Source of the DNA: Chryseobacterium lactis
GTDB taxonomy: Bacteria; Bacteroidota; Bacteroidia; Flavobacteriales; Weeksellaceae
Length of the DNA stretch: 64,000 nt
Reading direction: 5' to 3'
NCBI RefSeq assembly: GCF_003815875.1
Contig: NZ_CP033924.1
Span: 1 to 64,000, forward strand
Shown here: one piece after another, positions 53,803 through 63,610 of the stretch
How the letters are laid out: each line of letters opens with the position of its first letter
Position numbering within the stretch: position 1 is the first letter of the stretch
Position numbers and translations under genes: made by a program
Notes under the pieces: generated by a model
Databases searched by the model: none
What the model was told of the DNA's origin: nothing
Seen by the model: the letters and a program-made list of their open reading frames with translations, nothing else

Positions 53803-54333
53803 ATGAAAAAAATAATAGTACTTACTTTCTTATTTTTGGGTGTATTTTGTTTCTCTCAGAATCAAAATAACGTCCTTGCCATATTCAATAAAACTTCATA
53901 TACCATTCAGGGGAGAATGGGAGCAGGCAACCCTAACCCTCCTTATTACCCTTTTGTTATTCCCGTATCAACCAGTCCATCCGGTTTATACACTATTCCT
54001 CCTCATACAGATACCAAGTTTGATTCCCTTAATACATCCGGAACTGCTATAGTACCGGTATACCAATGGGAAGTTCTTTCTGCTCCCCAGAATTCAACGA
54101 CGTATCCTTACAATCATCCTATCATTTCAAGTGTAATGAACATTGTAAAATGGGCTTACTATGACTTCTTCACGGTAGATACCCAGGGAAATGTTATAGA
54201 TCATTTTAGAATGGGAGATCCTGTTCTAAGTCCGTCCAGCAGCACTATTGTATATGGACAAAATATGCCCAACATCCATGCTGAATGGGTTCAGTATGCT
54301 GATTTTATAGCCTTAACCATCTATGAAAACTAA
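53803..54333 (+). CDS. secreted protein B2 of a duplicated cassette
   Basis: A 176-residue exported protein; the signal peptide ends GVFCFSQ. The mature chain is beta-rich: NNVLAIFNKTSYTIQGRMGAG, PYYPFVIPVSTSPSG, VPVYQWEVLSAP and WVQYADFIALTIYEN. It shares its position, size and general layout with B1, but similarity is weak by eye, and it lacks the two cysteines. The second partner of a lipoprotein-secreted protein pair. Function unknown. Confidence 0.65.
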   Translation: MKKIIVLTFLFLGVFCFSQNQNNVLAIFNKTSYTIQGRMGAGNPNPPYYPFVIPVSTSPSGLYTIPPHTDTKFDSLNTSGTAIVPVYQWEVLSAPQNSTTYPYNHPIISSVMNIVKWAYYDFFTVDTQGNVIDHFRMGDPVLSPSSSTIVYGQNMPNIHAEWVQYADFIALTIYEN

Positions 54334-54335
54334 AA

Positions 54336-54368
54336 AAATAAGCGGAGAACATTCTCCGCTTTATTTTT
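54336..54368. terminator. bidirectional terminator between cassette and rnpB
   Basis: Near-perfect 14-bp stem AAATAAGCGGAGAA / TTCTCCGCTTATTT with a tiny loop and A/T tails on both sides. It can end the B2 transcript and, on the other strand, rnpB. Confidence 0.85.
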
Positions 54369-54394
54369 GAAATTGATTATGCTTAATAAAAATC

Positions 54395-54714
54395 ACGAGA
54401 AAATCTATAAGCCGGATTTTGTACTTCCGAAGAAGTGCCTGTTATTTATCTACGTTTTACATTGCTGCAAAACTTGAGCTGATTACCCCTCGGCTTTCAG
54501 GACGAGCCGCCCCTATTTTCATTACTGAAAAGAACCGATATACTTACCATTGCACCGCAAAGAGTTTACCTGGTTTCACTACAGCCGAACTGTACCTGCT
54601 TTCTGTTGCACTTGTCCTACCCTCACGGGTGACGGATGTTATCCGCTTTGCTGCTCTATGGTGTCCGGACTTTCCTACCTCCCAAACGGGAAATCAACAA
54701 GCCGACTTTCTCGT
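54395..54714 (-). ncRNA. rnpB: RNase P RNA, bacterial class A
   Basis: On the minus strand the stem P1 pairs ACGAGAAA (5', 54707-54714) with TTTCTCGT (3', 54395-54402). The 5' conserved region GAGGTAGGAAAGTCCGGAC (about 54663-54681) and CAGAAAGCAGGTACAGTTC are present. The 3' end contains ATCCGGCTTATAGAT. These are hallmarks of the catalytic RNA that matures tRNA 5' ends. A -7 element TATCTTTG sits 5 bases before the 5' end. ORFs read in this region are not genes. Confidence 0.93.
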
Positions 54715-54719
54715 AAGTG

Positions 54720-54727
54720 CAAAGATA
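54720..54727 (-). promoter_or_regulatory. -7 element of the rnpB promoter
   Basis: Minus-strand TATCTTTG fits TAnnTTTG and is 5 bases upstream of the predicted 5' end of RNase P RNA, exactly where a start site is expected. Confidence 0.6.
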
Positions 54728-54891
54728 GACAAATTTTGTGGGAAAAGGACGAAAGCCCAAATGACAAATAATCCTGAATTTAGAAGCCAGGAATCTTATT
54801 TGCTTTGTTCCTTTTAACCCTTTTACGATTTTACCATTATTAATTTTCACTAATTACCACATTATTATTATCTTCGTGCCATTATACATCT

Positions 54892-55383
54892 ATGGATTCC
54901 AGAGAAAAAGAATTTGCGCAACTCATCAAGGATAATCAGGGTTTGATTATTAAAGTATCGCGCTTATATACTAATTCTCTTGAAGATGAGGAAGATCTTT
55001 TCCAGGAGATTGTTTTACAACTCTGGAGAAGCTATGATTCTTTTAAAGGAAATTCCAAAATTTCCACATGGATGTATCGTGTAGCGCTCAATACAGCCAT
55101 TACCCTCTTTAGAAAAAAAAGCAAAAGCCTTCCCACCAATGAACTGGACATCAACCACAAAGATTTCGTGGAAGATGATGACGAAAAACAACAACAAATA
55201 TCGCTTTTGTATACTGTAATCAAGACTCTTCCAAATATTGAAAGAGCCATTGTCATGATGTATCTTGACGATCTGCCTTACAAGGATATTGCAGAAAACC
55301 TCGGAATCACGGAAGTCAACGCACGTGTGAAAATGAACAGATTAAAGAAAACCCTTAAAGAACAGATGGAAAAATATGCCTGA
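54892..55383 (+). CDS. ECF-type RNA polymerase sigma factor
   Basis: A 163-residue sigma-70 family protein. Region 2 has DEEDLFQEIVLQLWRSYDSF (about residues 27-47) and STWMYRVALNTAI; region 4 has a helix-turn-helix YKDIAENLGITEVNARVKMNRLKK (shortened: DIAENLGITEVNARVK). It lacks region 3, as ECF factors do. Its stop overlaps the start of the membrane protein gene by 8 bases, a usual arrangement with an anti-sigma partner. Confidence 0.9.
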   Translation: MDSREKEFAQLIKDNQGLIIKVSRLYTNSLEDEEDLFQEIVLQLWRSYDSFKGNSKISTWMYRVALNTAITLFRKKSKSLPTNELDINHKDFVEDDDEKQQQISLLYTVIKTLPNIERAIVMMYLDDLPYKDIAENLGITEVNARVKMNRLKKTLKEQMEKYA

Positions 55384-56059
55384 ATTTGATTTAGATAGTT
55401 TTAAGAAAACATGGCAGGAACAACCTGTACAGCCAAAATATGACAACCAAGAGATTCTTCAGATGTTGAATAGAAAGTCACGTAATTATGTGAAGTATAT
55501 TTTCTGGATCAGCGTTATAGAATTCTTATTCTTTTCTGTATTGGGACTGTTCTATTTTTTCCAGGAGGAAGAATCGGAAAGTTTCCGCAAGATGCTGGAA
55601 AGATTTGGTGCTCAGGAAGCTCCTGAGGTTGAAACCAACTTCGGTCATGTGTATCTCGGGATTAAAATCTTAAGCTTACTGATTACGGCTTATTTTGTAT
55701 TAAAGTTTTATCAGAATTATCGTAAAATAAAGATTGAGGAAAACCTTAAAGGGCTTATTACCAGAATTATCAGTTTCAAAAAAACGGTTAATGCTTTCAT
55801 CCTGATCAGTATTGTATTACTGATTGTATTTACTATTATACTGATCGCTTTTATATTTTATACCTTAAATTCTCAAAATATAGAATCCAGCAGTTCCAAT
55901 ATTACGATCATGATTGTCAAAATTGCTATCAGTACCTTACTGACAGTATCTTTAATCTGGGGATATTATAGAATTGTTTACGGAATTATTTTACGTAGGC
56001 TAAGTGAAAATCTACAACAATTAAAAGAGATTGAGAGCAGCACAGAACAAAAATCATAA
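55376..56059 (+). CDS. membrane protein, possible anti-sigma partner
   Basis: A 227-residue protein. The N-terminal cytoplasmic segment (about residues 1-38) starts MPEFDLDSFKKTWQEQPVQP, and four membrane helices follow (about 40-62, 96-117, 137-163, 178-205), with a charged tail. No zinc-binding anti-sigma motif was seen, so an anti-sigma role is inferred only from the overlap with the sigma gene. A short stretch like this before helices occurs in membrane sensors of ECF systems. Confidence 0.6.
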   Translation: MPEFDLDSFKKTWQEQPVQPKYDNQEILQMLNRKSRNYVKYIFWISVIEFLFFSVLGLFYFFQEEESESFRKMLERFGAQEAPEVETNFGHVYLGIKILSLLITAYFVLKFYQNYRKIKIEENLKGLITRIISFKKTVNAFILISIVLLIVFTIILIAFIFYTLNSQNIESSSSNITIMIVKIAISTLLTVSLIWGYYRIVYGIILRRLSENLQQLKEIESSTEQKS

Positions 56060-56221
56060 TCTGCTTACCATAATAGCTTTACATTTCATCATCAATTTAA
56101 GTTAAAAAAGCTCCCCAAAAACATTAAACCACTAAAAGAAACAGATTCACAGGAAAATTAGTGGGCATAGGCTATAGTTCAAGATTTTATTATTATTTTT
56201 ATTTCACCAAATCTTTTTACT

Positions 56222-57847
56222 ATGCCTTTATCTTATGTATATGGAACTTCTGAGGTTCCATTATTAGGACAGACTATTGGAGGAAATCTCAAAAGTACTG
56301 TCGAAAAATTTCCCAACCAAGAAGCTTTAGTCTGTGTTCATCAGGATTACAGAGCTACCTATCAGGAGTTTTACAATCAAACAACAGCGATTGCCAAAGC
56401 TTTGATATTTTTAGGAGCAAAAGCCGGCGACCGAATCGGAATCTGGGCTTCCAACCGCTATGAATGGGTGCTTCTACAATATGCCACTGCCAGAATTGGA
56501 ACGATTCTGGTGAACATCAACCCGGCATACAGGACTCATGAACTGACTTATGTTCTTAATCAGTCTGAGATCCGTTTCATTTTTTCTTCTTTGCATTTTA
56601 AAACAAGCAATTACAGAGAAATGGTAGAATATGCCAAAGAGGTTTGTCCCAGTCTTGAACATGAGATATTCTTCGATGATAACTGGGAGGATTTTGTCAA
56701 CAACGGACAGGATATTTCGGATGAAGTTTTGCATAGTTTTGAGGAACATGTACAGTTTGATGATCCTGTGAACATTCAATATACTTCAGGAACAACAGGG
56801 TTTCCAAAGGGAGTTACACTTTCACATCACAATATATTAAACAACGGATATTTCATTGGTATACGATTAAAATATACGGAAAAAGACAGAGTTTGTATTC
56901 CTGTTCCTTTTTACCATTGCTTCGGAATGGTCATCGGAAATATATGCTGTACTGCTCACGGTGCCTGTATGGTTATTCCCAACGATAGTTTTGATCCGGA
57001 CATTACCTTAAAAGCGGTTTCAGATGAAAAATGTACGTCTTTATATGGTGTTCCGACAATGTTTATCGCTGAGCTGGCGGTAAAAGATTTTGATACCTAC
57101 GATTTTTCAAGTTTAAGAACCGGCGTTATGGCAGGTTCAGTTTGTCCGCCTGAAATTATGAAAAAGGTGGAAAATCTGATGAATATTAAAGAGATGAGTA
57201 TCTGCTATGGAATGACCGAAACATCGCCTGTATCTACTCAAACCTTAATCGGTACACCCTTGGAAAAACAGGTAAGCACCGTAGGAACTGTTCAGGATCA
57301 TCTTGAAATCAAGATTGTTGATGAAAATGGAAGGATTCTGAAACGCGGAGAACATGGCGAACTTTGTACCAGAGGATATTCTGTTATGCTGAAATACTGG
57401 AATGATCCTAAAAACACCAAAAAAGTACTGGATGCTGCCCGCTGGATGCACACCGGTGATATGGCTGTAATGGACAAAGACGGATACATTACCATTTCCG
57501 GAAGAATAAAAGACCTGATTATCCGGGGTGGAGAAAATATCTCCCCTAAAGAAATTGAAGATTTCCTGTATACCTATACCCACATTCTGGATGTTCAGAT
57601 CATTGGAATTCCCAGCGAAAAATTTGGTGAGGAAGTAATGGCCTGGATCAAGGTGAGAAAAGGATTTACCATCACCGAGGAAGAATTGCAGGAGTACTGT
57701 AAAGGACGAATTGCTCATTACAAAGTTCCAAAATACTGGAAGTTTGTAGATGACTTCCCCATGACTATTTCCGGAAAGATAAGAAAAGTTGAAATGCGGG
57801 AAATTTCTATGAAAGAATTGGGGCTGGAAAATGTGAAAAATTTATAA
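56222..57847 (+). CDS. AMP-binding acyl-CoA synthetase (FadD-like)
   Basis: A 541-residue ANL-superfamily enzyme. The P-loop is YTSGTTGFPKG (about residues 188-198). CYGMTETSPVSTQ is the second motif, and RIKDLIIRGGENI with HTGDM and the C-terminal lysine in SGKIRKVEM complete the domain. It activates a carboxylic acid, probably a medium or long fatty acid, via an acyl-AMP to CoA. The ATG at 56222 follows a gap of 162 bases after the membrane protein gene. Confidence 0.92.
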   Translation: MPLSYVYGTSEVPLLGQTIGGNLKSTVEKFPNQEALVCVHQDYRATYQEFYNQTTAIAKALIFLGAKAGDRIGIWASNRYEWVLLQYATARIGTILVNINPAYRTHELTYVLNQSEIRFIFSSLHFKTSNYREMVEYAKEVCPSLEHEIFFDDNWEDFVNNGQDISDEVLHSFEEHVQFDDPVNIQYTSGTTGFPKGVTLSHHNILNNGYFIGIRLKYTEKDRVCIPVPFYHCFGMVIGNICCTAHGACMVIPNDSFDPDITLKAVSDEKCTSLYGVPTMFIAELAVKDFDTYDFSSLRTGVMAGSVCPPEIMKKVENLMNIKEMSICYGMTETSPVSTQTLIGTPLEKQVSTVGTVQDHLEIKIVDENGRILKRGEHGELCTRGYSVMLKYWNDPKNTKKVLDAARWMHTGDMAVMDKDGYITISGRIKDLIIRGGENISPKEIEDFLYTYTHILDVQIIGIPSEKFGEEVMAWIKVRKGFTITEEELQEYCKGRIAHYKVPKYWKFVDDFPMTISGKIRKVEMREISMKELGLENVKNL

Positions 57848-57894
57848 CTAATTTCCTGATAAGGATAGATCTTGCGATCAATTTTATAAAAAAC

Positions 57895-57923
57895 AAAAGG
57901 TGAACATCAGATGTTCACCTTTT
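57895..57923. terminator. bidirectional terminator between acyl-CoA synthetase and rpoN
   Basis: Perfect 13-bp stem AAAAGGTGAACAT / ATGTTCACCTTTT with a CAG loop. It serves both converging genes. Confidence 0.9.
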
Positions 57924-57940
57924 TATATGTTGGATACTAT

Positions 57941-59404
57941 TTAAAGTTCTTTTCTTAACCTGGCAACTGGAATATTGAGCTGTTCACGATATTTTGCAAT
58001 CGTTCTTCTAGCAATATTATATCCCTGCTCTTTTAAGATCACCACTAAGGCATCATCTGTCAGCGGTTTTCTCTTATTTTCTTTACTGATCACTTCCTGA
58101 AGATGAGTTTTAATCTCTTTGGTAGAAACTTCTTCACCATCATCATTCGTTAAGCTGTCTGAAAACAGATCCTTTAGATAAACAATTCCGTTTGGAGTAT
58201 CTGCATATTTGCTTTTTACGACTCTGGAAATGGTAGAAATATCAAATCCGGTAATATCGGCAACATCTTTTAAGATCATCGGTTTCAGCGATTTTTCATC
58301 TCCTGTGATGAAATAATCTTTCTGGAACTTAACGATCGCTGTAATCGTCTGCAATAAGGTGTTCTGACGCTGATTAATCGCATCAATATACCACTTGGCA
58401 GCATCAAGCTTTTGCTTAATAAATAATGCAGCCTGTTTATGTTCCGATGAATTTTTATCGTGTGAATAGGTTGTAAGAATATCTTTATACTCTTCAGAAA
58501 CTCTTAAAGTAGGCGCATTCTTGCTGTTAAGCATAGGAATCACAAGACCATCTTTCACCTGAATTACAAAATCCGGGATAATTTCCTGATTAATCGTAAT
58601 TGTCTGAGTATCAAAGTTACCTCCTACTTTTGGAGACAATTTTGATATTTCATCCAGCGCATCTTTCAGATCATCTTCTTCAATATCGTATTTCTGAATA
58701 ATCTTGTTATAGTGTTTATTGGTCAGTGCATCAAACTGATTTCTCAAGATATTTGCAGCTAAAGAAACAGCCTTATCTGAGCTTACTTTCTTTTCAATCT
58801 GTAATAATAAACATTCCTGCAGCCCTCTTGCTCCTACACCTGGCGGATCAAGTTTCTGTACATAATTTTCCAGGATATCATCAACTTTTTCCTTGGTTGT
58901 ATAAATTCCCTGTGAAAAAGCCAGATCATCAACAATAGATTTGATCTCTCTTCTGAGATATCCGTCTGTATCTAAATTTCCAATAAGATATTCAGCAATC
59001 TTAAGATCTTCTTCACTGATATTTACAAGGTGAATCTGTTCTGTAAGATAATCGTATAAGGATTGTCCCTCTGTGAGAAGGCTTTCATTATCAAACTCTT
59101 CATCATCCGGAGAGTAGTTGCTGGACGCGGTTTTATAGCTTGGTTCGTCGTCATAAATATATTCATTGACGTCGAAATCTGTTTCAATGCTTTCTGTACC
59201 CTCATCCTGATAAGCGTCTTCTAAAGAAGAGTATTCATCTTCTTTAGAATCCTCCTTTGCAATTTCCAAAGCAGGGTTTTCTTCTAACTCTCTCTCCAAC
59301 TCCTCTTCAAATTCAAGAGTATGCAGCTGAATCAGCTTCATCAACTGGATCTGCTGAGGGGCCAGTTTCTGTCCTAATTTGAGTTGTAAGTGTTGTTTAA
59401 GCAT
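57941..59404 (-). CDS. rpoN: RNA polymerase sigma-54 factor
   Basis: A 487-residue sigma factor. Region I is Gln/Leu-rich (LKLGQKLAPQQIQLMKLIQL). An acidic linker runs from about 45 to 110, followed by the core-binding and HTH domains and the RpoN box ARRTIAKYREQ near the C-terminus (about residues 466-476). It needs AAA+ enhancer-binding proteins, none of which is encoded in this window. Convergent with the acyl-CoA synthetase gene. Confidence 0.96.
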   Translation of the reverse strand: MLKQHLQLKLGQKLAPQQIQLMKLIQLHTLEFEEELERELEENPALEIAKEDSKEDEYSSLEDAYQDEGTESIETDFDVNEYIYDDEPSYKTASSNYSPDDEEFDNESLLTEGQSLYDYLTEQIHLVNISEEDLKIAEYLIGNLDTDGYLRREIKSIVDDLAFSQGIYTTKEKVDDILENYVQKLDPPGVGARGLQECLLLQIEKKVSSDKAVSLAANILRNQFDALTNKHYNKIIQKYDIEEDDLKDALDEISKLSPKVGGNFDTQTITINQEIIPDFVIQVKDGLVIPMLNSKNAPTLRVSEEYKDILTTYSHDKNSSEHKQAALFIKQKLDAAKWYIDAINQRQNTLLQTITAIVKFQKDYFITGDEKSLKPMILKDVADITGFDISTISRVVKSKYADTPNGIVYLKDLFSDSLTNDDGEEVSTKEIKTHLQEVISKENKRKPLTDDALVVILKEQGYNIARRTIAKYREQLNIPVARLRKEL

Positions 59405-59522
59405 ATTCGTGTTTGCGTTTTAACATAACATATTCTACGAATTTAATAAATTAATTTGATAAAATACGCATTTAGCATGATTTTTGCATGATACCTCTTA
59501 TCATAATAAACTATTAAATAAT

Positions 59523-59557
59523 AAAAAAAGCCTTAAATTTTCATTAAGGCTTTTTTT
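59523..59557. terminator. terminator of asnS
   Basis: Stem AAAAAAAGCCTTAA / TTAAGGCTTTTTTT (7-base loop), 7 bases after the asnS stop, and usable in both directions. Confidence 0.9.
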
Positions 59558-59563
59558 ATTGTT

Positions 59564-61012
59564 CTAGAATTCAGCGCTTTTCGGCGTCCTTGGGAAAGGA
59601 ATAACGTCTCTGATGTTAGTCATTCCTGTTACGAAAAGAACAAGCCTTTCTAACCCTAAACCAAAGCCTGCATGCGGTACAGAACCAAACTTACGGGTAT
59701 CAAGATACCACCAAAGTTCGTGCTCATCAACATGCATATCTGTCATTTTTTGTTTTAAAACATCTAATCTTGCTTCTCTCTCCGATCCACCGATGATTTC
59801 ACCGATACCAGGGAAAAGAACATCCATTGCTGCAACAGTTTTGTTGTCATCGTTCAACTTCATATAGAAAGCTTTGATTTCTTTCGGATAGTCAAATAAT
59901 ACTACCGGGCTTTCAAAATGTTTTTCAACAAGATATCTTTCATGCTCAGACTGAAGGTCTGTTCCCCACTCTTCAACAGGGTATGCAAATTTTCCTTTTT
60001 TATTTTCCTTCGAGTTCAATAAAATCTCGATTGCTTCCGTATAGCTTACACGCTTGAAACGCTTAGCAACGACATTTTGAAGTTTTTCGATAAGACCTTC
60101 TTTTGCTCTTTCTTTTTCCGGTTTTGTTTTTTGTTCTTCTTCAAAACGTTTATCAAGGAATTCAAGATCATCTTTGCAGTTGTCTAGCACATATTGAATC
60201 ACATACTTCAGGAAATCTTCTGCAAGGTCAATATTATCCTCAAGGTTGTTGAAAGCCACTTCCGGCTCAATCATCCAGAATTCCGCAAGGTGTCTTGTTG
60301 TATTTGAATTTTCAGCACGGAAAGTAGGACCAAATGTATAGATTCTTCCCAATCCCATGGCTGCAGTTTCTCCTTCAAGCTGTCCTGAAACAGTAAGGTT
60401 TGTCTTTTTACCGAAGAAATCCTGTGCAAAATCAATTTCACCTTCTTCAGTTTTTGGCATATTGTTCAGGTCAAAGTTGGTTACTCCAAACATTTCTCCC
60501 GCTCCTTCTGCATCTGCTCCTGTAATTACCGGTGTATTGATATAGAAAAACTGATTTTGGTTGAAGAATGAGTGCACGGCAAAGCTCACTGCGTGACGCA
60601 CTCTGAAAACAGCTCCAAACAGATTTGTTCTGAATCTCAGGTGTGCCTGCTCGCGAAGTTTCTCCAGACTGTGTTTCTTTGGCTGAAGGATGGTGCTTTG
60701 AAGCTCTTCAGTAAAGTTATCTCCTAAAATAATGATCTTTTTAGCGATAATTTCTACAGACTGTCCTGCTCCCTGACTTTCTACGACTTCACCTACTACT
60801 TTAAGCGAAGAAGCTGTATTAATTTTTTTGATGACCTCTTCATCAAAATTTTCAAAATCAACAACTACCTGCAAATTATTAATCGTAGAACCATCATTAA
60901 GTGCAATAAAGCGATTGGCACGGAATGTTCTTACCCATCCGTAAACTGTAATGTCATGATGTAATACTTTCTTGTAATCCTTTAGGATTTCTTTGATCGT
61001 TTGCTTTTTCAT
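59564..61012 (-). CDS. asnS: asparaginyl-tRNA synthetase
   Basis: A 482-residue class IIb synthetase with an N-terminal OB-fold anticodon domain (about 17-110). Motif 2 is [21 protein letters not shown] (in part, [14 protein letters not shown] near 230) and motif 3 is [14 protein letters not shown] near the end. The insertion near 285-310 is common in bacterial AsnRS. It charges tRNA-Asn. A -7 element TAACTTTG is at 61052-61059. Confidence 0.96.
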   Translation of the reverse strand: MKKQTIKEILKDYKKVLHHDITVYGWVRTFRANRFIALNDGSTINNLQVVVDFENFDEEVIKKINTASSLKVVGEVVESQGAGQSVEIIAKKIIILGDNFTEELQSTILQPKKHSLEKLREQAHLRFRTNLFGAVFRVRHAVSFAVHSFFNQNQFFYINTPVITGADAEGAGEMFGVTNFDLNNMPKTEEGEIDFAQDFFGKKTNLTVSGQLEGETAAMGLGRIYTFGPTFRAENSNTTRHLAEFWMIEPEVAFNNLEDNIDLAEDFLKYVIQYVLDNCKDDLEFLDKRFEEEQKTKPEKERAKEGLIEKLQNVVAKRFKRVSYTEAIEILLNSKENKKGKFAYPVEEWGTDLQSEHERYLVEKHFESPVVLFDYPKEIKAFYMKLNDDNKTVAAMDVLFPGIGEIIGGSEREARLDVLKQKMTDMHVDEHELWWYLDTRKFGSVPHAGFGLGLERLVLFVTGMTNIRDVIPFPRTPKSAEF

Positions 61013-61051
61013 TTGTTGATGATAAATTTTTTATGTAAAAATTAATGTCTG

Positions 61052-61059
61052 CAAAGTTA
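61052..61059 (-). promoter_or_regulatory. putative -7 element before asnS
   Basis: Minus-strand TAACTTTG fits TAnnTTTG, 39 bases before the ATG. Confidence 0.5.
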
Positions 61060-61359
61060 CAAAAAAACAGCGCAACTTGATGATTGCGCCGTCCTTAAAA
61101 TCATTTAACAAGCATTAAAACTTTTCAATTCAGGAAATCTATTATTTTTGGCTACTTTTTATTCGTTCCCACATTCCCTTTTTCACCTTAATAGAATCTT
61201 GAATTTTTATAAAAATCCGTCCTTATGTAAACGAATATCACTTTTAAAAAGAATAAAATTATTTACTCTGAGTTTTCATGGTTTAGTTTTATCCTGTATA
61301 GAAATGGTTATTAGTTTTTTGTGATATTCTTTATGTTTCAGACAAAAAAATTGGTTTAA

Positions 61360-61428
61360 GGTCATTCATCCGGTTCTAATTTTTGATTCTCATATTTAAC
61401 TATTGTGAATGGATCGAATGACCTTTTT
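61360..61428 (+). ncRNA. possible small structured RNA or long terminator hairpin
   Basis: A 12-13 bp stem (one bulged base) with a 39-base loop and a T-run directly after it, in a gene-free region. It could be the 3' end of an unannotated RNA on the plus strand. No promoter was confirmed. Confidence 0.3.
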
Positions 61429-61776
61429 CTAATACTTTATAATTTTAAATGATTACTATTTTTTTACGTACCTAACTTTTTCTCAATAATTACTTCATCC
61501 TTTTACCTCTTTTTTTTAACTGTTATTATTCTCAATTTTCAGTTCGATTAATTTTTTGTCATACAATTCCTGACATGGAGTTTTGCTGATCAGCCGTTTT
61601 ATAATTTTCATTTTATACTGTGCACGTACAAAACAAAAATGTTGTGTGTTTTTACCTGGAACAAAGATGCAGCAAGAAGAAGAATGATACAAACAAATAG
61701 TCTATAGATTCATAAATCTATATAGCTAAAATCATGAATCTATAATATTAAATAACTTAAAATAAATGAGTTATAA

Positions 61777-63507
61777 TTAATTTACTTTCATTTCTTCAAT
61801 TTCTTTCAAGTAAATAGAAAGTGGTGTTCCGGTTCGTTTTTTGAAGGCTAAAGTGAAAGCCTGCTCATTATTGTAGCCTAATTCTTCGGCAATAAAAGGG
61901 ATTTTATAGGACCGGAATTTTCTATCGGTCGCCAATCTTCTGATGGCATAATCGATGCGAAGGTCATTAAGGTAAGTGGCAAAATTCTTCCCTTTATAAG
62001 TGTTGATAATTTCTGATAAATATCGGGAATTCGTCTTTATTTTTTTGGCAAGTGCGCCTAATGTAATTCCTCTGGTTAAAAACTGCTCTTTGCTTTCAAA
62101 AGTTTCAAGTTCTTTTAAAATAGCATGAGCGATATCTTCAGAAATAGTTTTGCTTGTCTTATCTTCCGCATGTTCATCTTCTACCGAAAAAGGATTCGGG
62201 AGAAATCCTGTTTTTATCTCCTGATCTTTTTTAAATTTATTTTCATTGACGGAATGAATCAGATCCTGTGCAATTTTTTTGTATTTCTTTTCTGTTCTTT
62301 TATACTTAAAATAAAAGTTGATAAATAATAAGTGAGACACCAGTAAAAGGCTCAGGACAATATAAAAGAGGGTCTTTCTGTTTTGAAGTTCAGCAGCAAT
62401 ACTTTCTTTTTCCTCCTGTAATTTGGGAGTATCATATCTTCTGGGTAATTCACGGGATATATATCTGAACTGCGAATGAAGGATAGGATCTACTTTAAAA
62501 AACCTTTCCACATAATACAATTGCTTTTCTTTGTCCTTTATTTGTCTATAATGATCAATAAGATAACTGTACATCTCACGCAATTCCGGGTATACATAAT
62601 TTGTTTTTTGAACCAGAGAATCAACTGTAGCAAAATACGCTATCGCTTTATCTTTTTCCTGAAGACCTGCATAGGATTTCCCTAAGTATAACAAAGTATA
62701 ATTTTCGTTTCTTTTGCTTCCATTACCACTTTCAAAGAAATATTTTTTACATTCTAATAGATTATCAATGGCCTTCTGATATTTTTTTGACTGCAAATTA
62801 TAATAACCCAGCAAACCCAGGTTCTGATGGTAACTATAGACATTTTTATTTCTTTTGGAAATTTGCAGACCTTCCTGAATCAGAATATAAGCAGAATCCA
62901 TTTTATTGATTTCAATATAAGTATCTGCAAGGTTTAATCTCATATTATTCCGCTCATCTTCATTCATATAATCGCCATTGTAGAGATAATACCGGAGCGT
63001 TTTGGCAGTTTCGGCGTGTTTTCCTATATAGTTATTCATGTAGGCTATGCTGATATCTGCCATGGCAATCTGCCTTTTATTCTTTTTCTCTTTGGCATAT
63101 TTCAGACCTAGCAAATAGTTATTCAATGCCGCCTGGAGGTTATTGGACCTGTAATATAAGTTTCCTCTTAATAAAAAGGTTCTGGCAGGATAGTAATTTT
63201 CCTGGGAGTTTTTTGTAATAACTTGTAAGCTGTCAAGATACTTTAAAGCATTGGGTAAAGTTTCATCAAGATGTAACATGACATATCCTTCAGCAATCTG
63301 AGTGGTATTTTTCTCAGATTTTGCCTTTTTCACATAATACTTTGCAATACTTCTTTTACCGTCTATATCATCCGGTTTACTATTATAGAACGCATTTTCA
63401 AGTTCCTGGTAAGTGTTTTTTTCCAAGGGCTTTTTTCCGGCAGTATTGCTTTGTGCATTCAATATGTTACTTAGAATGAATAACAGGATAAAATATTTTA
63501 TTCTCAT
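61777..63507 (-). CDS. TPR-containing AraC-type transcriptional regulator
   Basis: A 576-residue protein. The signal peptide or anchor ends ILNAQ (about residue 19). Tetratricopeptide-type helical repeats run over about 70-350, for example the repeats around YYRSNNLQAALNNYLLGLKYA. A membrane helix is at about 381-402, and a C-terminal AraC HTH domain includes IPFIAEELGYNNEQAFTLAFKKRTG in segments such as ELGYNNEQAFTLAFKKRTG. This is a frequent one-component regulator of the Flavobacteriia. It senses extracytoplasmic signals and binds DNA from the membrane. Target genes are unknown. Confidence 0.9.
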   Translation of the reverse strand: MRIKYFILLFILSNILNAQSNTAGKKPLEKNTYQELENAFYNSKPDDIDGKRSIAKYYVKKAKSEKNTTQIAEGYVMLHLDETLPNALKYLDSLQVITKNSQENYYPARTFLLRGNLYYRSNNLQAALNNYLLGLKYAKEKKNKRQIAMADISIAYMNNYIGKHAETAKTLRYYLYNGDYMNEDERNNMRLNLADTYIEINKMDSAYILIQEGLQISKRNKNVYSYHQNLGLLGYYNLQSKKYQKAIDNLLECKKYFFESGNGSKRNENYTLLYLGKSYAGLQEKDKAIAYFATVDSLVQKTNYVYPELREMYSYLIDHYRQIKDKEKQLYYVERFFKVDPILHSQFRYISRELPRRYDTPKLQEEKESIAAELQNRKTLFYIVLSLLLVSHLLFINFYFKYKRTEKKYKKIAQDLIHSVNENKFKKDQEIKTGFLPNPFSVEDEHAEDKTSKTISEDIAHAILKELETFESKEQFLTRGITLGALAKKIKTNSRYLSEIINTYKGKNFATYLNDLRIDYAIRRLATDRKFRSYKIPFIAEELGYNNEQAFTLAFKKRTGTPLSIYLKEIEEMKVN

Positions 63508-63528
63508 CAGTTTTTCCAGGGTATCTTA

Positions 63529-63559
63529 CAAAAATATGATTATTGGATACAAGTTGCAA
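63529..63559 (-). promoter_or_regulatory. sigma-A promoter of the TPR-AraC gene
   Basis: Minus strand: -33 TTG (63557-63559), 20-base spacer, -7 TATTTTTG (63529-63536), 21 bases before the ATG. A good consensus match. Confidence 0.7.
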
Positions 63560-63610
63560 AAAAGACAGCTTAACTTGTAATACTGCCTTTTAAAATATCA
63601 ATTATTTACA

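Larger units (their letters stand above)
61013..61776. other. 764-base non-coding stretch with inverted repeats
   Basis: No credible ORF. It contains a hairpin GCGCAA / TTGCGC (61071-61090), a large inverted pair GGTCATTC-ATCC / GGAT-C-GAATGACC (61360-61423) followed by TTTTT on the plus strand, and three copies of TATAGATT/AATCTATA in 42 bases (61703-61744). It is the largest gene-free stretch in the window. Confidence 0.6.

Noticed and set aside
54419..54850. Several overlapping ORFs on both strands in 54419-54850
   Set aside because: They lie over the RNase P RNA gene, whose conserved regions and P1 stem explain the sequence.
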